A stretch of 64,000 nucleotides of DNA from Pedococcus aerophilus (GCF_039532215.1 NZ_BAAARN010000002.1:118526-182525); one strand, 5' to 3'; numbered from the stretch's first letter, positions 1-8,479 are shown. Notes: generated by a model from the sequence alone, not told the origin. A program made the numbers and translations.

Positions 1-15
1 CCGCGCCGGAGGGAC

Positions 16-714
16 TCAGGCGTCCTCGGAGTCGGCCTTCTCGCCGTCCGTGGACTCGCCCTCGGCACCCTCGGAGTCGCCCTCGGCAGCGGCGGCGTCC
101 TCGTCGGACTCCTCGCGCTCGATACCGGCCTCCTCCTCGGCCTCGGCGAGCTCGGCCTCGAGCTCCTCCTGGGAGATCTGCTGGGTGATGTTCACGACGA
201 GCGTCTCCTCGTCGACGACCAGCGTGGCGCCGCGCGGCAGGGTGACGTCGGACGCCTTGATCTGCGTGCCGGCTTCGAGGCCCTCGACGGAGACGACGAC
301 GTTCTCGGGGATGTGCGTGGCCTCGACCTCGAGCTGCAGGGTCTGCGAGTCCAGCGTGACGACGGTCTCGGGAGCGGCCTCGCCCTCGATGTGCACCGGC
401 ACGTCGACGGTGACCTTCTCGCCCTTGCGGACGACGACGAGGTCGACGTGCTCGATGACCGGCTTGATGGCGTCGCGCTGCACGTCCTTGGCCAGGGCGA
501 GCTGCTCGTCACCGTCGATGACGATGGTGAGCAGGGCGTTGGCGGTCTTGAGCGCCATCATCGTCTCGTGGCCGGGGAGGGTGATGTGCACCGGCTCGGC
601 GCCGTGGCCGTACATGACGGCGGGGATCTTGTGGTCGCGGCGGATCTTGCGCGCCGCGCCCTTGCCGAACTGCGTGCGCTTCTCGGCGTTGAGCGTGAGG
701 TTGGTGTCAGACAC
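16..714 (-). CDS. rplY: 50S ribosomal protein L25 (CTC/TL5 long form)
   Basis: Binds 5S rRNA in the large ribosomal subunit. The 232-residue frame shows the L25 opening (KRTQFGKGAARKIRRD, then the PAVMYGHG segment), a central beta domain typical of CTC/TL5 proteins, and a strongly acidic, low-complexity C-terminal tail of roughly 45 residues rich in Glu, Ala and Asp. The start is GTG at 712-714, preceded by AGGAG six bases upstream; the frame stays open a further 40 codons upstream but that part has no homology-like character. In many actinobacteria rplY directly follows prs; here two genes lie between them. Function is secure from sequence pattern. Confidence 0.95.
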   Translation of the reverse strand: MSDTNLTLNAEKRTQFGKGAARKIRRDHKIPAVMYGHGAEPVHITLPGHETMMALKTANALLTIVIDGDEQLALAKDVQRDAIKPVIEHVDLVVVRKGEKVTVDVPVHIEGEAAPETVVTLDSQTLQLEVEATHIPENVVVSVEGLEAGTQIKASDVTLPRGATLVVDEETLVVNITQQISQEELEAELAEAEEEAGIEREESDEDAAAAEGDSEGAEGESTDGEKADSEDA

Positions 715-844
715 GGGGACTCCTGGGGACTCGAGTATGCGGTGGGCCTCGACGCGGGGCGCAGCACGGAGACCACACCGCGTCGAATTACGGACGTGCC
801 GGCCTGAGCCGTGCAGTGTCCCTCGCCGAGGCAACCCGGAGAGT

Positions 845-1819
845 CTAGGCGACGCCTGCGGGCAGAGGGAAATCCGCGTCGTCGGCTGCGGCGGTGGCCC
901 GCGCCGAGCGTTCGCGGCGCAGCTCGCCCACCCGGACGGCCACCACTCCCCCGACGATGCAGACGCCTCCGAGCAGCTGCACGACGCCGGGCAGCTCCCC
1001 GAGCAGGACCCACGCGAAGAGCACCGCGAAGAGCACCTCGGTCAGCCCCACGAACGACGCGACCGTGGAGCCGAGGATGCGCGCGGCCGTGACCCCGAGG
1101 AGGTATGCCGCCGCGGCGGCCACCAGGGCCAGCTCACCGATGGCGACCCACCAGGGGACCTGCGCACCGCGCAGCACGACGTCCGTGGCGACGAAGTGCA
1201 TGGGCAGGATCCCGACCGCACCGAGCAGGCCGAGGGCCACGGCACCGGCGCCCATGCCGAGCCCGGCGAGCGCAACCGGCGGAAGGTGGCTCTCCTCGGC
1301 CGCGAGGACGAAGAAGGTGGCCAGTCCAGCCGCAGCCAGCAGTCCCCAGCCCACGCCGACGAGGTCCGGCGCGGCCTGGCCACCGAGGTCGAGCACGAGC
1401 ACCAGGCCCCCGATGGCCAGCACCACGCCGAGGCCGGTGAGGGCGCTGGGTGCGCGGCGGGTGCGGGCCCAGACGAAGAGGACGACGAGGACCACCCCGA
1501 GGTACTCGAGGAGCAGAGCGACCCCGACGTCGAGGCGCTGCACCGCGTAGAAGTAGGCGACCTGGCAGCCGGCGACCGCCACGGCGCCGTACGCGAGGAC
1601 GGCGCCGAGGTTCTCGCGCACGAGGTGCCACCGGCCGCGCAGGGCGAGCACCGTCGGCACGGCGAGGACCAGCGTCGCGCCGGCGACCCGCAGGAGCACG
1701 ATGGCCCCGGAGCTCCAACCCTCGACGAGCAGCGACTTGGCGAACGGGCCGCTGCTGCCGAACGTCGCCGCCGATGCGAGCGCGAGCCACAGGCCGACAC
1801 CCTTCGACCGAGCCGCCAT
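845..1819 (-). CDS. EamA-family (DMT superfamily) transporter
   Basis: Polytopic inner-membrane protein of 324 residues with ten predicted hydrophobic segments arranged as two EamA repeats (first repeat opening with GLWLALASAATFGSSGPFAKSL). Members export amino acids or other metabolites, like RhtA; the substrate cannot be read from the sequence. A GGAG-type ribosome site precedes the ATG. It is divergent from the CGNR zinc-finger gene, a pairing suggestive of local regulation. Together with that gene it separates prs from rplY. Confidence 0.85.
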   Translation of the reverse strand: MAARSKGVGLWLALASAATFGSSGPFAKSLLVEGWSSGAIVLLRVAGATLVLAVPTVLALRGRWHLVRENLGAVLAYGAVAVAGCQVAYFYAVQRLDVGVALLLEYLGVVLVVLFVWARTRRAPSALTGLGVVLAIGGLVLVLDLGGQAAPDLVGVGWGLLAAAGLATFFVLAAEESHLPPVALAGLGMGAGAVALGLLGAVGILPMHFVATDVVLRGAQVPWWVAIGELALVAAAAAYLLGVTAARILGSTVASFVGLTEVLFAVLFAWVLLGELPGVVQLLGGVCIVGGVVAVRVGELRRERSARATAAADDADFPLPAGVA

Positions 1820-1898
1820 CTGTCTCCACCCTCATTCGCGTCAGGGGCAATCTGCCTTATGCTCCTGACGCTAGCGATCGCAGATGACAGGAGTCAAG

Positions 1899-2450
1899 AT
1901 GCTGTTCGCCCATGACACCGAGGCGGCCCTGCGGGGGTGCGCCGCGCTGGTCAACACGGCGCAGACGCTGCCCACGGACACCGACGACCTGCAGACCCTC
2001 GACGAGCTCGATGCGTTCGTGCAGGAGTGGCAGTGGACAGGGTCGAGGGCCCACGACGCGGCTGAGCTCGAGGCGGTCAGGGCGCTGCGGCCACGCCTGC
2101 GCGAGCTGTGGGCCGTCGACACCGAGGGCGCGGTCGAGCTGGTCAACGCGCTGCTCGCCGAGGCGGACGCCCTGCCCCAGCTCGTGCGGCACGACGGGTG
2201 GTCCTGGCACCTGCACGCGACCCCGCCCGAGGCACCCCTGGCGACGCGGATGGCGGTCGAGGCGGCGATGGCGATGGTCGACGTGCTGCGCGCCGACGAG
2301 CTCGAGCGGCTGCGCACGTGTGCGGCCGACGACTGCGAGGACGTGGTGGTCGACCTGTCCAAGAACCGGTCGAAGCGCTACTGCGACGGCGGCTGCGGCA
2401 ACCGCGCCAACGTCGCCGCCTACCGCGCGAGGAAGGCCGCGACCGACTGA
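1899..2450 (+). CDS. CGNR zinc-finger protein (ABATE-domain regulator)
   Basis: About 183 residues. The C-terminus carries the family hallmark: Cys at CAADDCED, then a KRYCDGGCGNRANVAAYRAR stretch containing the CGNR motif, a treble-clef-like zinc finger thought to bind DNA. The N-terminal two thirds is the helical stress-associated ABATE domain. I chose ATG 1899 because AGGAG lies five bases upstream; an in-frame ATG at 1884 lacks a ribosome site. It is divergent from the EamA transporter, so it may control that gene; this is inference from context. Confidence 0.85.
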   Translation: MLFAHDTEAALRGCAALVNTAQTLPTDTDDLQTLDELDAFVQEWQWTGSRAHDAAELEAVRALRPRLRELWAVDTEGAVELVNALLAEADALPQLVRHDGWSWHLHATPPEAPLATRMAVEAAMAMVDVLRADELERLRTCAADDCEDVVVDLSKNRSKRYCDGGCGNRANVAAYRARKAATD

Positions 2451-2477
2451 CCCGCGTCGGGCGCGGCGATGCCCGGG

Positions 2478-3458
2478 TCAGGCGTGGCCGTCGAACAGGC
2501 TCGTCACCGAGCCGTCCTCGAAGACCTCCTGGATCGCCCGGCTGATGAGCGGGGCGATCGACAGCGTCGTGAGCTTGTCGAAGTCGTGGGCGTCGTCGAT
2601 CGGCAGCGTGTTGGTCACGATGACCTCCTGCGCGGTGCAGGCCTTGAGCCGCTCGATCGCCGGGCCGGACAAGATGGCGTGCGTCGCCGCGATGACGACC
2701 CCTGCGGCCCCGTCGGCCATCAGCGCGTCGGCCGCCTTGGTGATCGTGCCACCGGTGTCGATCATGTCGTCGACGAGCACGCAGATGCGGCCCTTGACCT
2801 CACCGACGACGCGGTTGGCGACGGTCTCGTTGGGCCGGTTGATGTCGCGCGTCTTGTGGATGAAGGCCAGCGGCGCGTGGCCGAGGCGCTCGGACCACTG
2901 CTCGGCGACCTTGATCCGACCGGCGTCGGGCGAGACGACAGCCAGCTTCTCGTGGCCGTACTTCTCGCGGACGTACTCCGACAGGATCGGCAGCGCCATG
3001 AGGTGGTCCACCGGACCGTCGAAGAAGCCCTGGATCTGTGCGGTGTGCAGGTCGACGGCCATGAGGCGGTTCGCCCCGGCTGTCTTGAACAGGTCGGCCA
3101 TGAGGCGGGCCGAGATCGGCTCGCGGCCGCGGTGCTTCTTGTCCTGGCGGGCGTACCCGTAGAACGGCAGCACCACGGTGATCCGCTTGGCGGAGGCGCG
3201 CTTGAGCGCGTCGATCATGATGAGCTGCTCCATGATCGCCTCGTTGAGCGGGGCGGTGTGGCTCTGGATGACGAACGCGTCCGAGCCACGCACCGACTCC
3301 TCGTACCGCACGTAGATCTCGCCGTTGGCGAAGTCGTACGCGCTGGTCGGCACGAGCTCGGTCCCGAGCATGCTCGCGACCTCCTCGGCCAGACCGGGGT
3401 GCGCCCGGCCGGTGAAGACCATCAGGTTCTTCTCGGTGGTCTTGAGGATGCCGGTCAC
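2478..3458 (-). CDS. prs: Ribose-phosphate pyrophosphokinase (PRPP synthetase)
   Basis: Makes 5-phosphoribosyl-1-pyrophosphate from ribose-5-phosphate and ATP for nucleotide, His and Trp synthesis. The 326-residue protein has the class I motifs: FANGEIYVRYEESVRGSDAF near the N-terminus, the RQDKKHRGREPISARL catalytic loop, and the PRPP-binding signature VLVDDMIDTGGT. Start is GTG; the GTGA sequence overlaps the glmU stop by four bases, so translation is probably coupled to glmU. Confidence 0.97.
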   Translation of the reverse strand: MTGILKTTEKNLMVFTGRAHPGLAEEVASMLGTELVPTSAYDFANGEIYVRYEESVRGSDAFVIQSHTAPLNEAIMEQLIMIDALKRASAKRITVVLPFYGYARQDKKHRGREPISARLMADLFKTAGANRLMAVDLHTAQIQGFFDGPVDHLMALPILSEYVREKYGHEKLAVVSPDAGRIKVAEQWSERLGHAPLAFIHKTRDINRPNETVANRVVGEVKGRICVLVDDMIDTGGTITKAADALMADGAAGVVIAATHAILSGPAIERLKACTAQEVIVTNTLPIDDAHDFDKLTTLSIAPLISRAIQEVFEDGSVTSLFDGHA

Positions 3459-4948
3459 GCCTGGCCCTGCCCTTCCGTGGAGTTGTCGGTATGCCGCGTG
3501 GGCGCCTGCGCGTCCTGGGCCGCCTTCGCGGCGGCGTCGGTCTTCGTGCCTGCGCGGGCGCGGGCGACCCAGCCGTCGATGTTGCGCTGCCGGCCGCGGG
3601 CGACCGAGATCTGCCCGGGCTCGACGTCGCCGGTCACGGCCGACCCGGCGCCGACGTACGCGCCGTCGGCGATGGTCACCGGTGCGACGAGCACCGAGTT
3701 CGAGCCGACGAAGCTGTGCCTGCCGATCGTCGTGTGGTGCTTGGCGACCCCGTCGTAGTTGGCGAAGATCGTGCCGGCACCGATGTTGGCGCCCTCACCG
3801 ATGGTGACGTCGCCGGCATACGTGAGGTGCGGGACCTTCGCGCCGTCGGCGATCTTGGCGTTCTTCGTCTCGACGAAGCCGCCGATCTTGCCCTTGGCTC
3901 CGAGCTCGGTGCCGGGGCGCAGGTAGCTGAACGGACCCACGGTGGCACCAGCGCCGATGACGGCCAGCACGGCCTCGGTGCGCTTGACCTCGGCGTCCTC
4001 ACCCACCTCGGTGTCGGTGAGCGTGGAGTCCGGGCCGATGACCGCGCGGGCGCCGATGGTGGTCGCGCCGAGCAGCTGGGTCCCGGGCAGGACGGTCGCG
4101 TCGCGGCCGATGGTCACGTCGGTGTCGATCCACGTGGTGTCGGGGTCGATGATCGTGACGCCCTCGCGCATCCAGCGCTCGGTCGTGCGGCGGTTGAGCT
4201 CCTTGCCGAGCCGGGCGAGCTGGACGCGGTCGTTCACGCCCTCGGTCTGCCACAGGTCCTCGATGAGGTGGGCGCTGACCCGACCGCCGGCGCCGCGCGC
4301 GATGGCAAGGACGTCGGTGAGGTACTTCTCGCCCTGCGCGTTGTCGGTCCCGACCTTCGCGAGGGCCTCGCGCAGCACCGCAGCGTCGAACGCGTAGATC
4401 CCCGAGTTGATCTCGGTGATCGCCCGCTGCTCGTCGGTGGCGTCCTTCTGCTCGACGATCCCCTCGACGCCGCCGTCGGCGTCACGCAGGATGCGGCCGT
4501 ACCCGGTCGGGTCGGACAGGTGCGCGGTGATCACGGTCGCAGCGCTGCCGGAGCCCACGTGCTCGGCCAGCAGCGACACCAAGGTGTCGCCCGCGAGCAG
4601 GGGCACGTCGCCATACGTCACGAGGACCGTGCCGTCGAGGTCGGCGGGGAGCACGTCGAGAGCGCACTCGGTCGCGCGGCCGGTGCCCTTGACCTCGTCC
4701 TGGTCGGCGATGACCGCGGAGGCGTCGACCTCGGTGACGTGCGCCGCGACGAGGTCGCGCTCGTGCCGGACGACGACCGCGAGGTGCTCCGGCTGCGCCG
4801 CGCGGGCCGCGGCGATCGCGTGCCCGACGAGGGTCCGACCCCCGATCCGGTGCAGGACCTTGGGGGTCGAGGACTTCATCCGGGTGCCCTCACCTGCGGC
4901 GAGGACGATGACTGCAGCGAGCCTGGGGGTGCCGTGGGGGACGTTCAC
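3455..4948 (-). CDS. glmU: Bifunctional UDP-GlcNAc pyrophosphorylase / glucosamine-1-phosphate acetyltransferase
   Basis: Cytoplasmic enzyme that acetylates GlcN-1-P and couples it to UTP, giving UDP-GlcNAc for peptidoglycan. 497 residues: an N-terminal nucleotidyltransferase fold with LAAGEGTRMKSSTPKVLH, then a left-handed beta-helix of hexapeptide repeats (for example the IGPDSTLTDTEVGEDAEV region), and an Ala/Lys-rich tail. GTG 4946-4948 is chosen since a GGAG lies nine bases upstream and the N-terminus then matches the family; the frame is open further upstream but without similarity. First gene of the glmU-prs operon. Confidence 0.96.
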   Translation of the reverse strand: MNVPHGTPRLAAVIVLAAGEGTRMKSSTPKVLHRIGGRTLVGHAIAAARAAQPEHLAVVVRHERDLVAAHVTEVDASAVIADQDEVKGTGRATECALDVLPADLDGTVLVTYGDVPLLAGDTLVSLLAEHVGSGSAATVITAHLSDPTGYGRILRDADGGVEGIVEQKDATDEQRAITEINSGIYAFDAAVLREALAKVGTDNAQGEKYLTDVLAIARGAGGRVSAHLIEDLWQTEGVNDRVQLARLGKELNRRTTERWMREGVTIIDPDTTWIDTDVTIGRDATVLPGTQLLGATTIGARAVIGPDSTLTDTEVGEDAEVKRTEAVLAVIGAGATVGPFSYLRPGTELGAKGKIGGFVETKNAKIADGAKVPHLTYAGDVTIGEGANIGAGTIFANYDGVAKHHTTIGRHSFVGSNSVLVAPVTIADGAYVGAGSAVTGDVEPGQISVARGRQRNIDGWVARARAGTKTDAAAKAAQDAQAPTRHTDNSTEGQGQA

Positions 4949-5042
4949 GCGCGAGAGCTCCAGAGATCTGGTCGGGTGCGACGGGACGGGCGTCATGCTA
5001 CCCGCCGGTCGGGCCCTGTCCTCTCCACGGCCGCCGGGGTCC

Positions 5043-5063
5043 GCACCCCTCACGGAGGGGTGC
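5043..5063. terminator. Hairpin in the glmU / secreted-protein divergent region
   Basis: GCACCCCTC and GAGGGGTGC form a perfect 9-bp stem around a 3-nt loop about 95 nt upstream of glmU. It could be a leader hairpin on the glmU transcript or a weak terminator; no T-run follows. The surrounding 4949-5210 holds no other gene that I can support. Confidence 0.35.
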
Positions 5064-5210
5064 TCGTGACTCATCCTCGAGGCGCAGAAACCCTCACCAT
5101 TCCGGACGAGGCCCCCTCTGCACCTGCTCGGGACACTGAGGCGTCCGGGAGCAGTCCCGTGGCGACGGCCCACCCGGCCGCCCACACCAACGTCGCAGAG
5201 CGGGGAACCC

Positions 5211-5738
5211 ATGAAGACCGTGACCATCAACCGCTGGGTCATCCCAGCCCTCTTCGTCGCCCTGGCCGCCCTCTTCGCCACGGCACTCACCATGACGTCG
5301 GCGCAGGCCGCCGGCTCGATGACCGTCAGCGTGAAGCAGGCGAGCCTGGCCGACCATGCGGGCGACTGCCCCGGCAGCGTCACCGGCGCGCACTTCATCA
5401 TCAACCAGATCGGTGCTGCTGCTCCCGACACGATCGAGGTCCTCCTCACGGACGGCACCTCGCAGACGGTGAGCAAGAGCAAGCAGTCCGGTCCGACGGC
5501 CCACTACGACGCCTTCTTCACCGGCACCTTGGTGAAGGATGCGACCGCGGTGGTCCCGGACACCTGGCGCGGCCAGTTCGTCCTCTCCAACTACTACTGC
5601 GGCGCGACCACCACCACGTCGACGACCTCCACCACGTCGAGCAGCTCGTCGACCACGTCCTCGTCGTCCACGACGTCGTCGTCGAGCACCACCTCGTCCT
5701 CGAGCACCACCACCGGGACTCCCACCCGGACGAGCTGA
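5211..5738 (+). CDS. Secreted protein with Ser/Thr-rich C-terminal tail
   Basis: 175 residues of unknown function. Residues 1-34 form a signal peptide (Lys/Arg, a long hydrophobic core, AQA cleavage site). The mature part is a compact domain of about 100 residues with two cysteines (DCPGS and YYCG) that could form a disulfide. The last ~45 residues are nearly pure Thr/Ser, ending GTPTRTS. No LPXTG sorting signal or transmembrane anchor follows. The tail is the kind of sequence that the window's Pmt O-mannosyltransferase could modify (inference). Confidence 0.8.
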   Translation: MKTVTINRWVIPALFVALAALFATALTMTSAQAAGSMTVSVKQASLADHAGDCPGSVTGAHFIINQIGAAAPDTIEVLLTDGTSQTVSKSKQSGPTAHYDAFFTGTLVKDATAVVPDTWRGQFVLSNYYCGATTTTSTTSTTSSSSSTTSSSSTTSSSSTTSSSSTTTGTPTRTS

Positions 5739-5755
5739 CGCGACCCCTCGGTCCA

Positions 5756-5799
5756 GCGACGGCCGGTGCCACGCCCACGCGGCGGGTGCCGGCCGTCGC
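5756..5799 (+). terminator. Probable terminator after the secreted-protein gene
   Basis: GCGACGGCCGG at 5756-5766 pairs perfectly with CCGGCCGTCGC at 5789-5799, with a GC-rich loop. It lies 18 bases after the stop codon. No T-run, as is common in high-G+C actinobacteria. Confidence 0.55.
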
Positions 5800-5906
5800 G
5801 CGTGCCAGACCCTCACGGGGCCGACCTGCCCGTGACCCAACTGCTGCTCGCTCGACCTGTTCGGCGTGCTCACCCGCACCCACTGACTGGTCCCTTCGGA
5901 CGAGTT

Positions 5907-5923
5907 ACGGCCCTTCGGGCCGT
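5907..5923. other. Small TTC-loop hairpin upstream of the sigma-like gene
   Basis: ACGGCCC-TTC-GGGCCGT is a perfect 7-bp stem. A second tiny hairpin (GTCCCTTCGGAC) lies just before it. The function is unknown. If the sigma-like gene is leaderless, the hairpin is upstream DNA and not part of the mRNA. Confidence 0.3.
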
Positions 5924-5975
5924 CCGGACTGTCCCCGTGGTGCGGATTGTCCGGGGTGCAGGCACAGTGAAAGAC

Positions 5976-6302
5976 ATGACGGATGTGGCGCAGGGGTCAC
6001 AGTTCCGCCGCGACGAGCAGAGCGTCCCCGCGGCCGAGCTGGAGGGTTTGTTGCGCCGGAGCGCGCTCGGCGACACCACCGCCTTCGGGACGCTGTACGA
6101 CCACACGGCCCCGAGGTTCTACCAGCTGTCGCTCGCCGTGACCGGCGACGCTCGCCGGGCGGAGGAGGCGACCCGCGCCGCGTACGCGCAGATCTGGGCC
6201 CGCTCCCGCGAGTTCGACGCCGCCACGCACCGCGCCCTCAGCTGGATGACGACGATCGTCTACGAGCTCGCCCGCAGCCTGCGCCTGGCTCAGACCGCCT
6301 GA
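5976..6302 (+). CDS. Truncated ECF sigma-factor-like protein (region 2 only)
   Basis: 108 residues. LEGLLRRSALGDTTAFGTLYDH followed by helices ending ARSREFDAATHRALSWMTTIVYELARS matches the sigma-70 region 2 core- and -10-binding fold of ECF (SigK-like) sigma factors. The stop comes directly after region 2, so region 4, which recognises the -35 element, is missing. ATG 5976 is preceded by CACAGT with a 7-nt gap, a leaderless-type arrangement; the open frame upstream of it is Pro/Arg-rich and not family-like. The 3' end overlaps arsC by 13 bases on the opposite strand. It may be a remnant, or a minimal factor needing a partner. Confidence 0.7.
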   Translation: MTDVAQGSQFRRDEQSVPAAELEGLLRRSALGDTTAFGTLYDHTAPRFYQLSLAVTGDARRAEEATRAAYAQIWARSREFDAATHRALSWMTTIVYELARSLRLAQTA

Positions 6303-6784
6303 TCGACGCCGAGCTCGCCCAGCAGGGTCAGGACGCGTGACCTGATCTCGTCCCGGATGGGGCGGACCGCCTCGATCCCCTGACCGGCCGGGTCGTCGAG
6401 CACCCAGTCCTCGTACCGCTTCCCCGGGAAGTAGGGACAGGTGTCGCCGCACCCCATCGTGATGACGACATCGGACACCTGCACCGCCTGGGTCGTCAGG
6501 ATCTTCGGCTGCTCGGCCGAGATGTCGATGCCCTCCTCGGCCATCGCGGCGACGGCCGAGGGGTTGACGTGGGCGCCCGGGGCAGAGCCAGCCGACCGCA
6601 CCTCGACCGCTCCCCCGGACAGGTGCGTCAGGTAGGCGGCAGCCATCTGGGACCGCCCCGCGTTGTGGACGCAGACGAACAAGACGCTGGGCCGCGACCC
6701 CTCGCTCGGAGCCGCCGCGGCAGACCGCTCGCTCCACTCGACGCGGTCGTTCGACTCGACGCGGTCGTTCGGCTCGACGCTCAT
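6290..6784 (-). CDS. arsC: Arsenate reductase (low-molecular-weight phosphatase type)
   Basis: Reduces arsenate to arsenite for export by the adjacent Acr3. 164 residues: a variable N-terminal extension with near-repeats of NDRVE, then the LMW-PTPase P-loop VCVHNAGRSQMA (catalytic Cys and Arg) and a MGCGDTCPYFPGKRYEDW segment carrying the additional Cys pair expected of thioredoxin/mycothiol-linked enzymes. ATG overlaps the acr3 stop as ATGA, so the two genes are translated together. The DNA for the N-terminal extension is a 17-18-bp tandem repeat (about 6737-6775). Confidence 0.92.
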   Translation of the reverse strand: MSVEPNDRVESNDRVEWSERSAAAAPSEGSRPSVLFVCVHNAGRSQMAAAYLTHLSGGAVEVRSAGSAPGAHVNPSAVAAMAEEGIDISAEQPKILTTQAVQVSDVVITMGCGDTCPYFPGKRYEDWVLDDPAGQGIEAVRPIRDEIRSRVLTLLGELGVDQAV

Positions 6785-7875
6785 GGGTGGACCTTTCGGC
6801 TCGGGGTGGCGGTGAAGCGGCGGCGCAGGGCAAGGCTGACGTAGACGAGTGCGACGAGCGCCGGCACCTCGATGAGGGGGCCGACAACTCCCGCGAGGGC
6901 CTGACCGGACGTCGCGCCGAACGTGGCGATGGCGACGGCGATCGCCAGCTCGAAGTTGTTGCCGGCAGCGGTGAACGCCAGCGTCGTGGTGCGGGCGTAC
7001 CCGAGACCGAGGCCCGCCCCGAGGGCGAACCCGCCGAGCCACATCACCGCGAAGTAGACCAGCAGCGGCAGGGCGATCCGGGCGACGTCGAGGGGGTTGG
7101 AGGTGATCGCCTCCCCCTGGAGCGCGAACAGGACGACGATGGTGAAGAGCAGGCCGTACAGCGCCCAGGGACCGACGCGCGGAAGGAAGCTCGCTTCATA
7201 CCAGTCCCGCCCGCGGCGCTTCTCCCCCAGGCGGCGGGAGAGGAAACCGAGCACCAGCGGCACCCCCAGGAAGATCAGTACCGAGCGCGCGATGTCCCAC
7301 GTGGAGGCGTCGATCCCGGTCTGCGACAGGCCCAACCAGCCGGGCAGCACCGACAGGTAGAACCAGCCGAGGAGGGCGAATGCGAAGACCTGGAAGATCG
7401 AGTTCAGCGCCACCAGCACGGCCGCGGCCTCACGGTCGCCGCAGGCGAGGTCGTTCCAGATGACGACCATCGCGATGCATCGGGCGAGGCCCACGATGAT
7501 CAGACCCGTGCGGTACGCCGGCAGGTCCGGCAGGAAGATCCAGGCCAGCGCGAACATCAGCGCCGGTCCGAGCACCCAGTTGAGCACCAGCGAACCGAGG
7601 AGCAGCCGCCGGTCGCCCGTGACCGAGTCGAGCCGGTCGTAGCGGACCTTCGCCAGGACCGGGTACATCATCACGAGCAGTCCCACCGCGATCGGCAGGG
7701 ACACCCCGTCGACCTCGACGGCGGACAGGGCCTCACCCAGGCCCGGCACGAGGCGGCCCAGCAGGAGGCCGGCCACCATGGCCAGTCCGATCCACACGGG
7801 CAGCAGGCGGTCCAGCGTCGACAGGCGACCGGTCGTCTCGTCGTGGTGGGCGGAGGTGGGCGTGGTGGTGCTCAC
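6781..7875 (-). CDS. acr3: Arsenite efflux transporter, ACR3 family
   Basis: Membrane carrier extruding arsenite. 364 residues with ten predicted hydrophobic helices; the conserved block GLARCIAMVVIWNDLACGD contains the Cys essential in ACR3 proteins, and a later TFGATSGQALAGVVGPLIE block is also typical. Start GTG at 7873-7875; a longer in-frame N-terminus exists but is Arg/Pro-rich. First gene of acr3-arsC, divergent from arsR. Confidence 0.93.
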   Translation of the reverse strand: MSTTTPTSAHHDETTGRLSTLDRLLPVWIGLAMVAGLLLGRLVPGLGEALSAVEVDGVSLPIAVGLLVMMYPVLAKVRYDRLDSVTGDRRLLLGSLVLNWVLGPALMFALAWIFLPDLPAYRTGLIIVGLARCIAMVVIWNDLACGDREAAAVLVALNSIFQVFAFALLGWFYLSVLPGWLGLSQTGIDASTWDIARSVLIFLGVPLVLGFLSRRLGEKRRGRDWYEASFLPRVGPWALYGLLFTIVVLFALQGEAITSNPLDVARIALPLLVYFAVMWLGGFALGAGLGLGYARTTTLAFTAAGNNFELAIAVAIATFGATSGQALAGVVGPLIEVPALVALVYVSLALRRRFTATPSRKVHP

Positions 7876-7958
7876 TGAACGGTGCCTTCCGGGCGAGGGC
7901 CCGATGGAATGCCCGCCGGGGGCGCGGGCGTTCCATCGAGGTCTGTCGATATGGCGCG

Positions 7959-7996
7959 AGCGTGGCATCTGCATCGTCGTGTGTCAATATGGACAC
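7959..7996 (-). promoter_or_regulatory. acr3 promoter with ArsR-type operator
   Basis: GTGTC-aatatg-GACAC (7981-7996) is an inverted repeat in the acr3/arsR intergenic region. On the minus strand it contains a perfect TTGACA -35 (7982-7987), followed 17 nt later by CACGCT as a possible -10. A repressor bound here would block the -35. A related half-site (TGTCGATATGG) lies about 40 bp away. Confidence 0.6.
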
Positions 7997-8025
7997 CCAT
8001 CGATCCACCAGACGGGCGGCCCCGC

Positions 8026-8373
8026 GTGACGACCACCACCGCAGCACCGGCGAGCACCATCGACTCCGACGCCTGCTGCGGCACGCCGCCTGCCACCCTG
8101 CCGCGTGAGGACGCGCTCGCGATGGCGACGCTCCTCAAGGCGGTCGCCGATCCGGTCCGCCTCCAGCTCCTCGAGATCATCCGCAGCTCGCCGCGGCACG
8201 AGGCCTGCGTCTGCGACATGACGGAGGCGGTCGGCGTCTCGCAGCCGACGGTCAGCCACCACCTCAAGGTCCTCACCGAGGCGGGGCTGCTGACCCGCGA
8301 ACGCCGCGGCACCTGGGCGTGGTTCACCCTCGTGCCCGAGCGACTCGGCGACATCCGCAGCATCTTCGACTGA
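8026..8373 (+). CDS. arsR: ArsR/SmtB-family arsenic-responsive repressor
   Basis: 115-residue winged-helix regulator. The sensing site in helix 3 reads EACVCDMTEAVG, the ELCVCDL-type Cys-x-Cys for As(III)/Sb(III); the recognition helix is VSQPTVSHHLKVL. Another Cys pair lies near the N-terminus (DACCGT). GTG 8026 is preferred; an earlier GTG at 7981 falls inside the operator. Expected to repress the divergent acr3-arsC operon until metalloid binds. Confidence 0.92.
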   Translation: MTTTTAAPASTIDSDACCGTPPATLPREDALAMATLLKAVADPVRLQLLEIIRSSPRHEACVCDMTEAVGVSQPTVSHHLKVLTEAGLLTRERRGTWAWFTLVPERLGDIRSIFD

Positions 8374-8374
8374 C

Positions 8375-8479
8375 CTGCCCGCGCGGCGCCGCGACCTGCA
8401 TGCCGTGCTGCTGACGATCGCCGTCCCCAGCCTGGCGATCATGCTCGTCGAGGTGCTGTCACCTGCTCTCCTTGGATGA
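8375..8479 (+). other. Short hydrophobic reading frame between arsR and the HNH gene
   Basis: A 34-codon frame starts just after arsR and ends with TGA at 8477-8479. It translates as an Arg-rich stretch, then HAVLLTIAVPSLAIMLVEV, one convincing transmembrane helix. It may be the broken start of a transporter or a tiny membrane protein; no ATG or ribosome site is evident. I see nothing else in 8480-8623. Confidence 0.25.

Noticed and set aside
50-1915. Long plus-strand open frame opposite L25 and the EamA transporter
   Set aside because: Low-complexity Ser/Arg/Gly composition; a shadow of the minus-strand genes created by high G+C.
3491-6340. 949-codon plus-strand open frame
   Set aside because: Runs antisense to glmU and across unrelated genes; no domain features.
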